Assembly: GCF_000787575.1 (NCBI RefSeq)
Contig: NW_012236525.1
Location: forward strand, 325,686 to 389,685
Length of the DNA stretch: 64,000 nucleotides
Direction: 5' to 3'
DNA from: Acytostelium subglobosum LB1
Taxonomy: Eukaryota; Evosea; Eumycetozoa; Acytosteliales; Acytosteliaceae
The number at the start of each line of letters is the position of its first letter. The first letter of the stretch is position 1. A program made the translations under genes and the position numbers. Of the stretch, positions 13,936 through 26,289 are shown piece by piece. A model generated the notes under the pieces. The model had not been told where the DNA came from, ran no database searches, and saw nothing but the letters and a program-made list of their open reading frames with translations.

Positions 13936-15159
13936 CTAAGCCTTCTCAAGTGCCTGGGTGAGATCTGCAATGAGGTCATCGATGTTCTCGCAACCTACTG
14001 AGAATCTGAGCAAGCCATCGGTTATTCCGGATCGTTCACGGGTGTCGCGATCAACCATTGTGTGTGTCATGGTACTGGCCTGCTCGATCAATGATTCGAC
14101 TCCACCAAGTGAGACGGCCAACGTGATCAGTTGAACGGACTCGATCACACGACGTCCAGCATCGGCACCGCCACGCACTTCAAATGCGATCATGCCTCCA
14201 AAGCCTGGCTGCATCTGTTTCTTGGCCAACTCGTGCTGTGGGTGTGACTCAAGACCAGGATAGTGAACGCGCTCCACCTTGGCATGGCTCTGCAAGAACT
14301 GTGCCAGACGCAAGGCGTTCTGGTTGTGTCGCTCCATGCGCAGGTGCAGCGTCTTGATACCACGCTGCAACAGGAAGGTAGTGTGTGGAGAGGCTGTGCC
14401 ACCAAGAAGACGCAGGTAGTGGCCAATGCGATCGTGTAGGGCAGCGTTGGCCGAGGTGATGGTGCCAGCGATGAGGTCAGAGTGGCCACCATAGTACTTT
14501 GTAGCCGAGTGCACGACCACATCAATGCCATGCTCAAGTGGACGAGTGTTGTACACGCTTCCAAACGTGGCGTCGACCACTGTGGTGATGTTGCGAGTGC
14601 GACCCAAGTTGCCCAGTGCGGCCAAGTCAGTGAGGATCATGGTCGGGTTGGCAGGTGTCTCGCCGTACAGCATCTTTGTGTTGGGCTTGATCGCGTTTAC
14701 AAAGTTGTTAATGTCGCTTGGGTCGACGCATGTCACACTGACGCCCATCTTGGGCAACAGGTCGGTGATGACCTCGTGCGTGCCTCCGTATATGTTGGTT
14801 GGGAACACAGCATGATCACCGGCGTGGAGCAGTGCCAGGAGTGCAGTGCTGATGGCTGACATGCCAGACGATGTGACATAGGTGGCGGCTGTTGTCAGGC
14901 CACTGCGACCCACCTCCAACTTTGTAATTAGACGCTCGGCAACATCATTGGTGGGGTTTCCCCAACGCGAGTACAACCAGGGTGACTGACCATCTTGAAC
15001 AGAGTCCTGAAGGCATAGTGCTGCGCCATGCTGTGCATTGTCCAAGTAGAATGTTGACGAAGTATATATTGGTGTTGACAATGAGTTAACCGGTCCCTTG
15101 ACCTCCACTCTCTTGGTGGCCAAACTATCAAAGTGTAAATGTTGGTCGTTGCTATCCAT
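13936..15159 (-). CDS. PLP-dependent Cys/Met metabolism lyase (cystathionine/methionine gamma-lyase type)
   Basis: Single exon of 407 residues from the ATG at 15159; a four-codon extension to 15171 would need a TTG start. All family landmarks are present: YSRWGNPT (residues 63-70), SSGMSA (97-102), YGETPANP (165-172), the PLP-lysine motif HSATKYYGGHSD with Lys221, and SLGGVESL near residue 347. The family cleaves or forms C-S bonds in cystathionine, methionine or homocysteine in the cytosol. The position that carries a reactive Cys in bacterial methionine gamma-lyases reads Gly in NIYGGTHE (near residue 125), which leans toward cystathionine lyase, and the usual DNTF reads DATF. Substrate is therefore undecided between cystathionine gamma-lyase, beta-lyase and methionine gamma-lyase; the fold class is certain. 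Confidence 0.9.
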   Translation of the reverse strand: MDSNDQHLHFDSLATKRVEVKGPVNSLSTPIYTSSTFYLDNAQHGAALCLQDSVQDGQSPWLYSRWGNPTNDVAERLITKLEVGRSGLTTAATYVTSSGMSAISTALLALLHAGDHAVFPTNIYGGTHEVITDLLPKMGVSVTCVDPSDINNFVNAIKPNTKMLYGETPANPTMILTDLAALGNLGRTRNITTVVDATFGSVYNTRPLEHGIDVVVHSATKYYGGHSDLIAGTITSANAALHDRIGHYLRLLGGTASPHTTFLLQRGIKTLHLRMERHNQNALRLAQFLQSHAKVERVHYPGLESHPQHELAKKQMQPGFGGMIAFEVRGGADAGRRVIESVQLITLAVSLGGVESLIEQASTMTHTMVDRDTRERSGITDGLLRFSVGCENIDDLIADLTQALEKA

Positions 15160-16836
15160 ATCCCTCTTCAATGTTATTCAATGTATGATTATTTAGTTAT
15201 TTGGTTGTTGTTTGATTGATTGATTGATTGATTGATTGAGATTGAGGGTGAATGAATATATGATCATCACTTCACTTTGACGACACGACACCTCTATCCC
15301 AAAGAAAGATATTTTGGTTCTTCGATCGGCTTCGAGAAGATCTTAAAGATGTAGATGGATGGGATGGATATGTTAAGTCTCCCAAGTCTCAACATCTTAA
15401 GTATTATTACACTTTAAACTCATTATCATCACATTAACATTACATTACAATACAATAAAACAACTAATGTCTTCCTACCAGTAGACCTATCTTAAGATAC
15501 CAAGGTCCTCCAATCCTGTTATATGATGTAGTTAGTATCCTTTGGGAAAGATACAGAGTACGATTGTGCGATTGATTGCCCAATCTACAACCACCTATTA
15601 AGGAAATGTGTGATGGTTTAGTGGGATGTGTTCTTTGTCCCAGTGCCATGACTCATGAGCATCTCTCAACAACACCAACACACTCTAAGTTGGAAGCTTC
15701 CAACAAAGGTACACACAAAACTTCAAACAATAATGATGTGGTGGTCCTGAATCTGAGTGTTTTATCACAATCAACCTTTCAGCAAAACCGACACTTTACG
15801 CTCATTCATTCATTCCAAACGGTCGTTTCTTATTATCTTTCTATCTGTTCCTATTATATATATATTACTTGTCAACCCTATCTGGGTACCTTTGATATTG
15901 GTGGTGTGGAGATTAGCAAGATACATATATACAACACAGACAAGACCAGGCAGACAAACATACATAGACTGACAGACAGACATTTGATCGATTAATATTA
16001 CAGCATTGCATTAAGGTAAAGTATAATTAATTACCTATACTACTTTCTCCTTGTTGGATCACCCAATATCACATCAGAGTATACCCTTTTTGAATCTTGA
16101 TATTATGTCAGAATGTTCATTCATTCATTCAGTCTTTCATTCATGACATTGTCGATTTATAATTATAACAACAACAATGTAACCGTCCATGTTGTGTCAA
16201 TGTCAATGTCAACCTTCCTCCTTCCTTATGCACCAAAGACACACACTACCCTTGTCAACCCTTCACGCCAACCCACACCTTCCTTCCATCCATTCACACA
16301 CCAACACCAACACAACGCCAACACTCACTCCATTAGCATTGGCACTACCCCTTAAGGTGTAGACAGCATCACATGAGATATCTTTAGATTTTAAGTTATA
16401 TCGCTCAGCTCAACTCTGCCATTCATTCGTCCCATCCCATTACTATACTATATTATATATCCTTTGACGCGTGTCAATTGAAACAAATACAAACCATACA
16501 TACATACATACACACCTCATCATCAACACAATCACATCAATCAGACGAGACTAGACCAGAACAGAGATAGACAGATAGACAGACAGTCAGTCTGACGGAC
16601 CTTGCTAACATTGCATCAATCAATCGACGACACCCTTCTGATTATACAGAGTCATTTGAGTTGACAGCAAGCTAGTTCAGTCACACAGTATAGTAGTAGT
16701 AGTACTATATCAAAGTTATATAACATCATTAGCAACAAACAAACAAGAGAAGGACAACCAACCAGACCAGTATAGTTGTAGTAAAAAGGTTGAATAGAAT
16801 ATAGTTACGACCTTATAATCAATCAATCAATCAATC
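15160..16836. other. Divergent intergenic region, about 1.7 kb
   Basis: Separates the 5' end of the Cys/Met lyase gene (minus) from the 5' end of the P450 reductase gene (plus), so it should hold both promoters. It contains TGAT runs just upstream of the lyase, CAT and CATT repeats, and AT-rich tracts near 15840-16030 and 16440. Open frames at 15464-15649 and 15576-15995 rely on non-ATG starts or show no motif, and are not called. No RNA gene was recognised. Confidence 0.6.
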
Positions 16837-19111
16837 ATGTTGGAAGCAATCGAATCATTGCTGGCAGAGTATTTCCCGACGTTGATCGTCGTGTGTCTCA
16901 TCGTCGGCACATATCTCTACATGAACAGACCTCCTCCACCTCCTCCCCAATCAAGCAAGCCAAAGAAGCCTGCTCCAGCGATCGCCAAACAAGAGAAGAA
17001 GCCAAGATCAGAGTCAGCAGAGGTAAGTCCGATGTCGATTGATTGATTGATTGGATGACGATGAGCATTGAATGACTGACACCATTTGACGACGACCCGA
17101 GCACAGAAGGTATTGAAGATCTTCTTTGGAACACAAACTAGGACTGCTGAGGACTTCTCACATGTGATTGAGAAGGAGGCCAAGAAATTGGGCATCCCAT
17201 GCGAGGTCGTCGATATGGAGGGCTACGACCCAGAGGAGCTCGCCAATGAGTACTTTGTCATGTTCTTGGTGGCCACGCACGGTGAGGGCGATCCCACTGA
17301 CAATGCCAAGGAGTTCTACACATGGATCACGAGCCAGGAGCGCGAGCCTGGCATGCTGAACGGCGTGCCCTTCACCGTGTTTGGTCTGGGCAACAAGACC
17401 TACGAACACTTCAACGCAGTCGCCCGAGTGTTTGATCGTCGTCTTGAAGAGTTGGGAGGCAAGCGCATCTACGAGAGAGGTGAGGGCGATGATGATGCCA
17501 CCCTCGAGGAGGACTTCCAACATTGGAAGAAGAACATGTGGGTCTCTGTCTGTGAGTACCTTGGCTACGAGTTGAAGTTGGACGAAGACGACAAGTTGTA
17601 AGTATTGATTATCATTGACCGGCATTGGATGTTTGTCGCTAACCAATGACTGTCATCAACATCGTAGTGTACCAAGATTCAGAATGATCAAGCTCACTGA
17701 AGAGAACGTTGACATGAACAACTCTTACATCAAGGTTAGAGCACCAAAGCCAAAGCCCAAGTTGTCATCATCAGGTTCAGTGTATGTGTTTGATTGATTG
17801 CTATGAATGATCATGCTTGCGAGGCAGACTTGACTGACTTACTAATCCAATCACGATCAATCAATCAAACGACACAGTGTATATGACATCAAGAACCCAT
17901 ACCTTGCAACAGTTGTTGAGAACAAGGAACTTCATTCGAGCGAGTCTGATAGATCATGCAAGCATCTCGAGTTTGATATTGGCGACAACATTAGTTATTC
18001 AGTTGGCGATCATCTTGGAATATACCCAATCAATGAGAAGATGTTGGTGGACCAGCTGCTCGAACGCCTGGGCGTCGACGGCGAAACATACTTTGCTCTC
18101 GTCCCACATGACAAGGCTGGCTCGGTGATCGAAGCTTCGTTCGGTCCAATGACCGTTCGCAAGGCATTCTCCGAGTACTTGGACATCACCAACCCACCCC
18201 GCAAGGCAGTGCTGCGTGCTCTTGCCGAGTACACCTCGGTCGAGGAGGAGAAGAAGCGTCTCATCCACCTGACGACTGAGGAGGCATCCGAAGAGTACAA
18301 CCAATTCATCAAGCAAGACTTTAGAACGATTGGCGAGCTGCTCCAGAACTTCCCTGGCGTCAAGCCACCCATCGAGCACATTCTCGAGTTCCTGCCACGT
18401 CTGCCCGCGCGCTACTACTCAATCTCGTCGTCATTGAACGCCACGCCCGGTCGAGTGACAGTGACCTCGGTCGTTGTCAACTTCACCACCAACACCAGCC
18501 GCTTCCACAACGGCGTGTGCTCCACGTGGATGACCAACTTCAAGGCCGGCGACAAGGTGCCCATATTCGTTCGCGAGTCTCACTTTAGACTGCCCACCTA
18601 CTTCTCACCCAAGACCACCGTGGAGACACAACAGCAATCGACACCACCACCCATGATCATGGTCGGACCAGGCACAGGCTTCGCGCCGTTCCGCGGCTTC
18701 CTGATGGAGATCCAGCACAAGAGACAGCAGGCCAACGTCACCGAGCCATTCGAGAGCATTCTGTACTTTGGCTGCCGTGGCAAGAACATCGACTACCTAT
18801 ACAAGGAGGAGCTGGAGCAGCACCTGTCGTCAGCGACGTTGAAGGAGCTGTCCGTTGCATTCTCACGAGAGAGCGCCGAGAAGGACTATGTTCAGCACAA
18901 GATGGCGCAGGACAAGCAAAAGTTATGGGACTATCTGTCCAAGGGCGCCTACTTCTACGTGTGCGGTGACGCCCGCAACATGGCCAAGTCTGTCCAACAG
19001 ACTCTGATTCAAGTGATCAAAGAATGTGGTTTCAAGGACGAGAATGCTGCCATCCAGTACATTGAGGACATGCAAAAGACTGGAAGGTATTTACAAGATG
19101 TTTGGTTTTAG
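16837..19111 (+). CDS. NADPH-cytochrome P450 reductase
   Basis: Four exons, 16837-17022, 17107-17597, 17668-17781 and 17878-19111, give 674 residues, the usual family length. The protein passes electrons from NADPH through FAD and FMN to P450s and other haem enzymes on the ER membrane. An N-terminal membrane anchor (about residues 12-30) is followed by a Pro/Lys-rich linker. Next comes the FMN flavodoxin domain (FFGTQTRTAEDF, VATHGEGDPTDNA, FGLGNKTYEHF). The FAD-binding motif is RYYSISSS, and the NADPH-binding domain has GPGTGFAPFRGF and YVCGDARNMA. The C-terminus YLQDVWF carries the aromatic residue that stacks on FAD. Dictyostelids have several reductase paralogues (red genes); which one this is cannot be told without alignment. 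Confidence 0.96.
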
Positions 19112-20176
19112 ACATCATCAAATAATGCGACCCGCATGGCACCATCCCCTTCGCGCGGTCCACCCAACAACAACAAAGTACAACTACAACAACAAACCAA
19201 TAATATTATGCAGTTGTAGCCAGAGATGACAACTTTACTGCGATGACCAGAGTCGATTAGTCACATTCCTTCTTCATTCCTCCTTCCACACCATATAAAT
19301 TAATTAATTAATTAACTTCAAGGTATCATATCATCCCATCCATGGATTGGATGGATTGGATGGATATATTATTTACAATCCTGGACAGGTGGATTGATTT
19401 CAAATATTATATATAATATCCAATCAACTTGGGATATCAAGATCATCACCATCTCATCATTATTGGGTCTAAAAGTAGAATGATGACCCAGGATATGGAT
19501 TGTGGTTGTATTACTGGTGACGTCTTGGATCACGAATGTAACGGGGAAGTTCCAGATTCTTTTCGATCAGTTACACTATTTTTTTTTACCAGGTTTTTTT
19601 TGTTCAATTTGGTTTCATGAATGCTTTCACTGGGATAGAGTGCGGGAAGAATGATAATGAGGAGTTGGGTCAAACCGTTTGTGGGTGCGCCTGGGTTGTC
19701 GAGTGAGTACTTGAATGAATCCCACAGACAGCTCGCCAACACCTCATTCACTCACTCACCCGTTGACAACAACGCAACCAGGGAATCATTACTTTTTTGC
19801 CCAGAGTAATATTCACACAGATAGTACAACAACAAACAACAACAACAACACATACTTTATATATTAGAACAAACAACCGTCACAAGAATAGCTATTTATT
19901 GCATCTGCCTTTTCATTCTTTGAGTCTTCTTTCCCAGGCTAGCCAATTCATTCATTCATTCAAACACAAATCCTTTTGATAAATCTTAGCCTTTGCTTTT
20001 GCTTGCATCGTTTCCCGATACGCCATCATCACCATCATCATCATCATCGGATATACATCATCAACTACACCAGCAAAGACCTTATTCTATAATATACTAT
20101 ACTCTATTTATTTATTTATACATCATACATAAACAAACAAAAGTGACATCATCAACATTATATTATTTGTAGAATA
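19112..20176. other. Intergenic region between P450 reductase and zinc-finger gene
   Basis: About 1.1 kb holding the reductase 3' end and the zinc-finger gene 5' region. Features seen are an AT palindrome near 19402-19418, homopolymer T runs near 19580-19605, and CAT/ACA-rich sequence close to the downstream start. No gene or RNA was recognised. Confidence 0.6.
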
Positions 20177-21181
20177 ATGATCACATCGACAAATGCTGAG
20201 GTATCAAGACACTCCTCAGCAGGTCCGACTCCGATAATGAGGACACACAACAACAATACATCTGATCATTCAAACATAATGAATAACAACAATAACAATA
20301 ACAACATCAATAATACAAACAACTTAATAATGGATAGTGTACCATTGGACACTATTAAAGCGTCCAACTTAAAGTTGTCACCAAAGAAAGATAGCGCAGT
20401 GTTGGTGACAGCAGCAACAGCAGCAGCATCAACAACAACAGCAGTACCAGCAGAGGATATAGCCACACAAGATGACACACTGATAACAAAGGAGACATTG
20501 GAATGGGCCACACTGATGGCCTCAACCCCGTCACTACCCCAGCTGCCCACCTCGCCCCTGCTATCACTGTCAACAATCGCAGCGGTGGCCTCTGCAGTGG
20601 GCCTCAACCTTGACAACCTCCTGCTCACCTTGTCCAACTCGAGTATTCGCAATCAGTTACCGCCCTCGATACTGGCCTCGGCTTCAAACCTGCTCAACTC
20701 AGAGAACAACAATGTCGGCGTCGGCGTCGGAGTTGGTGTCGGCAGTGGCAACAACCCAGCAATGAGCAGTAACAGTATATTGGGAAGCTTTATCAACAGT
20801 TCACAGCTATCGGTCAAGCCATTGTCCGACTCGCTAAACAACTCTAGCATGTTCTTCAACTTTGATACGTACCAGAGCGGTGGCGGCGGCAGCGCCTCCC
20901 AAGGCGGACAGCAACAACTGAGCAATAGCACCAGCCCATTGGTTGCGTCCAATAGTCAGATCCTGTCCTCGCTCGGCCTGACCCAGGAGCAGGGTGCCCT
21001 GTTCGCCTCGGTCAATGGTACCAACAATCTGTCCATGTCAATTGGCAACAACATAGTCAACAGCTTCACCAACCTCGCGTCTAACAGTACAGGTGGACTA
21101 TCAATGTCGACCAATGGTAATGGTGGTAGTGGCGTCCTGTCATCAAGTACCAATGGCCAACAACAGCAACAGCAGCAGCAA

Positions 21182-21212
<31 letters not shown>

Positions 21213-24016
21213 TACTATTACAACAGCAACAACAACAACAGCAGCAACAGCAGCAACAACATCAACATTATGATATATATAACAATGTAATCCAATGCAA
21301 GTGGAACCAATGCGAGTACAGGTTCGAGTCACTTACGGACTTCTGGATTCACTTCCGTACGGAGCACTTTAAGCACAAGCCATCATTGAGTGCCACTGGA
21401 TCATTCCGTCTGAGTAGCAGTGGAAGTGGACTCAACTTTAATGCCTCTGTCTGCTGTGAGTGGGATGCCTGTGGCCAAGTCATCAAAGACTTCCACACAC
21501 TGATGGGTCACATCAAATTCACTCATCTGATCAATCCATATGATCCAGGTATGTATTCGTGTAATTGAGTGAGCTCACTCATTGGCCATGTTCTAACAAC
21601 CTTCACAGTGTCAGCGCCAAGGACAGTCACCAAGCGTAGGAATGTACTCAACTCATTGATCGAGCATTGGAAGGACGCTGGTAACAATCAGAGTGGCCAA
21701 CTGCAGCGCTCAACCCGTGGCAATGAACCATATGGCTCGATACTATCACAGTTGTCAACATTGCAGAATATCAATCTGAATGATGCACATCATCACAACA
21801 ACAACAGCAATACAGATAATAATAATAACCAGATGTCATACGGTAACGGCAATGGCAATGGCAATAATAGTAATAGTACAATCAACAGTAACAACAACAA
21901 CAGTATTTATTCATCAAACTTGATGTCGGACAATGAGTACGAGCATGGCGGCAACAACAACAACAACAATAGTAGCAACAATAGGAGTAGCAGGTACAGC
22001 AAACCAATGGGCATGGATGTACAGATGGAAGACGACTCTGGCTACAACAACATGTATCAACAGCAACCACAACAACAACAACAGCATCAACTCCAACAAC
22101 AACAACATAACAACAATGTAAAGATGGAGGATGACAACAACAACAATAATAATACGTATCACTACAATGTACATACTCAATCATCATCATCAAAGAGCAC
22201 GACCAAGACAAAAAAGCCTAAGAGGAAGACGCACGCCTCCGACTCGGACGACGAATCGGACGATGACAAATCGGGAAAGCACGCCAAGAAGCAGAGGAAG
22301 AGACGCTCGAACCAGCCGGCCGGCCCATTTGAGTGCAAGTGGGGCGACTGCAAGGACGTGCTCTTTGACGATCTCAAGGACTTGGGTGACCATATCCAGG
22401 AGCACGTCAAGAACCAGAAGGGAAAGAAGAGCGAATCGATGTGCGAGTGGTCCGGTTGCAACCGTGCCGACAAGCCACTGAAGAGTGCATACAACCTCAT
22501 CCATCACATTCGCTACAAGCACACGGGCGAGAAGCCCTACTCCTGCGACATTGGCGAGTGTGACAGCAGGTTCGTCCAGCTATCCGATCTCAACGAGCAC
22601 AAGCGCAACATCCACAAGCTGGACGACGGCTACGTGAAGAAGAAGAGGAGCAAGAAGGCTGAGAAGGAGGAGTCTGGCGGCGGCTCATCCTCCAAGAAGT
22701 CCAAGTCCAAGAACGGTGGCGGCAACAGCAGTCCACACGCGGACCACCATCAGTACAGCATCACCAACAACATCAATGGCAACGTGGCGGCATTGTTTGA
22801 GAAGGACAGCAATGTGATCAAGATGAACATGCACCATCCATATGCCAACGGTGGTGTTGGAGTCGGCGGTGGCAAATATGTAAATACCTCACCAAACAAC
22901 GCCAGCAAGTCCTACGACCATCATCACCAACAGCAGCAACAACAACAACAGTACCATCTCCACGGCCACAACACATATGGTGATCACCATATTGAGGAGC
23001 TCACGAGCGAGCACGACCGTGATCGCGATCATGACCACGACCATGATGGCAACGAGCTGCATATCGACTCGAACGACCATGTGCACTCGTCACCGCAGAT
23101 CATGAACTCGCCCTCGTCGTACCTGCCACACTCGAACCAGACGTCGCTCTTTGACACCGCACCTCCCAACGTAGATCAGAAGATGTTCTCCCCGCTCATC
23201 CCCTATCAAAGCGATTCGTACGACAGCTATCCCGACTCGCCCATCTCTCTGCGCACGTCCTCCTCCAAGATCAACATCCGTGGCATCCATCGCGATCGCA
23301 CTCTCTCGTCCTCCGCTGGCGACATCATGGTGCCCGAGTCATTGCTATTCTCTCCCAACTCGCCCAACCCACTCAAGTTGTCCAACTCTTCGCTTGCTCC
23401 ACTGACAAGCGCATCACCATCCTCTAAAAGACAGCAGCAACAGCAATCCAACAACAACATTGGCAGTAGCACAAACAACCTTAGTGGTACAGGCCTCTTT
23501 GGAAAGTCACAGCTGTCCGATTCGAAGCTGCCATCGATCTTTTTGTCGCTCGAGACCATCTCGGCGATACCCGCCAACATCATGCACCAGAACTCGCTGT
23601 CCATATCAAACGAATCAATCAACTTTGATCTGCCCAACAGCTCGACGTCGCGTCTGAAACCCCTGTCGCTGTCGGCCCTGGGCAACAGCTCCAAGTCAGG
23701 TATCTCACTATCGCCTCGCTTCTTTAGTTCTCAACAGCCTTCACCAAGCATTTCATTCTCCACCTCGTCGACTTCGCCACTCATGGAGAGGCAGCAGCAG
23801 TCAAGCGTCAACGTCGATGTTGTCGCTGCGCCATCTGGCAGCTCCTCACCGTCAGGTACTCCACCCACTGTCTCGACTCCAACGTTGACATCAACATCAA
23901 CGACCTCCACAGGAAGTGTGTCAATGCCCAATCTCAGAAGAAGTTCCAACCTCATTGCCGACGAGGATGGTATCATTAGATCACTCGATATCGATGATGA
24001 CGACGACATGGAATAA
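20177..24016 (+). CDS. Five-finger GLI/ZIC-like C2H2 zinc-finger transcription factor
   Basis: Two exons (20177-21548 and 21609-24016) join in phase to give 1,259 residues. Two C2H2 fingers lie near residues 374-450 (CKWNQC...H-X4-H and CEWDAC...H-X4-H). Three more lie near 700-795 (CKWGDC, CEWSGC...RYKHTGEKPYSC and CDIGEC...KRNIH). The C-X4-C spacing, Trp after the first Cys and the TGEKPY linker match the GLI/ZIC/GLIS class, so nuclear DNA binding is likely. The fingers are interrupted by about 250 residues of Asn/Gln/Ser-rich sequence including a KR-rich stretch just before finger 3 that could be a nuclear signal. Long polyQ, Ser-rich and acidic C-terminal (DDDDD) regions may be activation or interaction segments. 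Target genes are unknown. Confidence 0.88.
21160..21265 (+). repeat. CAA/CAG tract encoding polyglutamine
   Basis: An in-frame mixed CAA/CAG run in the zinc-finger gene encodes about 30 Gln broken by a short Leu patch, directly upstream of the first zinc finger. The mixed codons suggest selection for the peptide rather than simple slippage. Length polymorphism is likely. Confidence 0.85.
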
Positions 24017-24187
24017 TAAATCTTTTATATATATATATCTACACTCAATCAATTGATTGATTGGGGTTCACAAGAGTAATAATTATAATAATAATTCATC
24101 ATTTGATCATTTGTTTGTGTTGGTAACTAAGTAGTGTTCGTTTATTGTTACAGGGTCGAGGATAAGGATATATTATGGTAGGGCTAT

Positions 24188-24537
24188 TTAGCATCCACAG
24201 CCACCTCCCAGGAGACCTCCGAGGAGACCACCAACCAGTCCGTTGACAGTTCCGAGGACACCTCCAACCAGACAGCCAACACCTCCCAGGTTGACATTGA
24301 CATTGGCGTTGACACCAATTCCACTTCCTCCACATCCTCCACAGGCCACTGAGTTGGCTCCCTGGCTGGCACCAGCACCCATTCCACCTCCGATTGAGCT
24401 CTTGGAAATCGAGTTCATTGAGCCAACGTTGCCGAGGGAAGACATAGCATCTAATGTTTAATTGATTGATAGATTAGTCTATGACACTTGGAATACTTCC
24501 AATATTATTTAGAGATATACATACTCATTAAAGTCAT
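24188..24537 (-). CDS. HssA-type small Gly/Cys-rich protein, copy A
   Basis: Tiny first exon 24537-24525 (Met-Thr-Leu-Met plus one base), a 74-nt intron, and second exon 24450-24188 give 91 residues. The order is MTLMNAMSSLGNVGS, a Ser/Ile/Lys segment, ACGGCGGSG, then a hydrophobic Gly/Leu/Val repeat ending GGGCGC. This is the layout of the dictyostelid HssA/2C/7E family of small developmentally expressed proteins of unknown biochemical role. It stands head to head with copy B; the second exons differ at one base (Ile versus Val codon). Starting at the downstream ATG (24445) would leave an 85-residue product, but the upstream exon and its splice sites are kept in both copies. Confidence 0.83.
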
Positions 24538-24633
24538 TTTTGAATTTGTTTGGGTATTGGAAGTATTAGATTTACTTGATTGGATATTATTTGTTTGATT
24601 GTTTGATGATTTATTAATTGTTCCAAGTTGGTG

Positions 24634-24641
24634 TATTTATA
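24634..24641 (-). promoter_or_regulatory. TATA box of HssA copy A
   Basis: TATAAATA on the minus strand, about 96 bp upstream of the copy A start codon. It marks the outer limit of the block shared with copy B and is followed by the shared ACCAACTTGGAACAATTA leader. Inferred from position and conservation. Confidence 0.6.
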
Positions 24642-25841
24642 GATATTGGAAATTAGGAAGTTGGCTAGGCTACCGCCAATCAATCAATCAATTTAGATAG
24701 GGTTCAATTTAACAGATGGTCAAGAGGTAACACACTGCTAACAACAAACACACACTCTTCAAGGAATGTCAACCAAGTTGGTTGGAAAGCAACTCACTTG
24801 AACAACGATACGATCAATCAATCAATCTAAATCAACTTGTTCAATCGTTCCAATCAAATTATACATGATGTTATTAATTAAGCCCACTACCAACTTGTTA
24901 GAGTGTAAAGAGAAACAGGAGGTTGCGTCATCGGTCTCGAAGTCGATCAACTTTACTTACAGTATATGTGGGCCACATGTGATCCACCTCATGTGACATA
25001 TGGCCCCACCCAGTTGTCAAGTCAACTACAAACGTTTGCTCAACAACAATACAACAACATCAACTACATAAACATGAGTGATAGATCATTGGAGACGAGG
25101 TTTGCACATCCGGTTTGTGCCTTTGCAATCAAACTTCACCGAAGGATTCATATAACAGTCTGTGATGGGTGATAGATGTGTTAGAGATACATACCATACC
25201 TACTCTATATGGTCAAGGGCAGGACTCAATTGTAGTGTGTGAGTGTATATGTGTGACTCTACACACAAGATGAGGTAGGTAGGTTTGTCAAAGCCCACCA
25301 CACACAACTTAATCGTCTTTGATTGAATAAGTGTGTATGTGTGTGTGTGTGTGTGTGTTTGATTGATCAGTGGTAGTGTCATTCACAATACATATGTGTC
25401 ATATGACTGCTACATGTATAATTATACATTAGAGTGATCAATCAAATATAAATCTCAGATCAACCTCAACAGTGTCTGGTTCTATATCAACAGTCAGTTG
25501 TTTGAATTAATATTTGATTGATTGATTGATTAATCAATAATGATTAGCACACACAGATACCATCATCCTATATGGTACCCAAGTAACGACAATCCTTTGA
25601 GTACCAACCAATAAAGAGTAGACACTATCAGACCAAATAAGGCCTACCTCCTTTTTAGCCCAATGATTGATTGTACATTGGTGGTTGATCAACTGTGGTG
25701 GGTCAGTGTATGTTTGTTGATGTCAATTGAGATCAAGTCAAACGAGACCCTACCTCTCTCCCTATACCGTAAGCACTGAGAGAGTGCTGATCGCGTACTG
25801 GAACGCTCCAACTCCCTGGAAATTTCATGGACCAGAAAACT
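24642..25841. other. Unique spacer between the divergent HssA pair
   Basis: About 1.2 kb between the two TATA boxes, presumably with regulatory sites of both copies, but the two halves are not recognisable inverted copies of each other. It contains a (TG)n microsatellite at 25331-25358 and several TGAT/ATCA clusters. Frames near 24966 and 25200 show no motif and are not called. Confidence 0.6.
25331..25358. repeat. (TG)n microsatellite
   Basis: Near-perfect TG dinucleotide run interrupted by one TA, in the spacer between the two HssA-type genes. Confidence 0.85.
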
Positions 25842-25849
25842 TATAAATA
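25842..25849 (+). promoter_or_regulatory. TATA box of HssA copy B
   Basis: TATAAATA about 97 bp upstream of the copy B start, in the same position and context as in copy A. Similarity between the two loci begins here. Confidence 0.6.
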
Positions 25850-25945
25850 GACCAACTTGGAACAATTATTACATCTTCAAACAATCAAACAAATAATATC
25901 CAATCAAGTAAATCTAATATTTCCAATACCCAAACAAATCCAAAA

Positions 25946-26289
25946 ATGACTTTAATGAGTATGTATATCTCTAAATAAATCACCATCCTATAGAACTTCT
26001 TACTAATCAAACAATCATAATATTAGATGCTATGTCTTCCCTCGGCAACGTTGGCTCAATGAACTCGATTTCCAAGAGCTCAATCGGAGGTGGAATGGGT
26101 GCTGGTGCCAGCCAGGGAGCCAACTCAGTGGCCTGTGGAGGATGTGGAGGAAGTGGAGTTGGTGTCAACGCCAATGTCAATGTCAACCTGGGAGGTGTTG
26201 GCTGTCTGGTTGGAGGTGTCCTCGGAACTGTCAACGGACTGGTTGGTGGTCTCCTCGGAGGTCTCCTGGGAGGTGGCTGTGGATGCTAA
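25946..26289 (+). CDS. HssA-type small Gly/Cys-rich protein, copy B
   Basis: Exon 1 at 25946-25958 (13 nt), a 68-nt intron, and exon 2 at 26027-26289 give 91 residues, identical to copy A except for one Val/Ile. The leader from the TATA box to the start codon and the first 18 or so intron bases are also nearly the same as in copy A. The rest of the intron and the sequence right after the stop are unrelated. The family is typically multicopy and developmentally regulated in dictyostelids; its role is unknown. Confidence 0.83.

Noticed and set aside
15576-15995. 139-codon plus frame
   Set aside because: Starts at TTG, ends in AT-rich repeats, and has no domain; lies in a divergent promoter region.
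24184-24461. Other frames over the HssA genes on both strands
   Set aside because: They mirror the Gly-rich coding sequence in both copies and only look conserved because the genes are.
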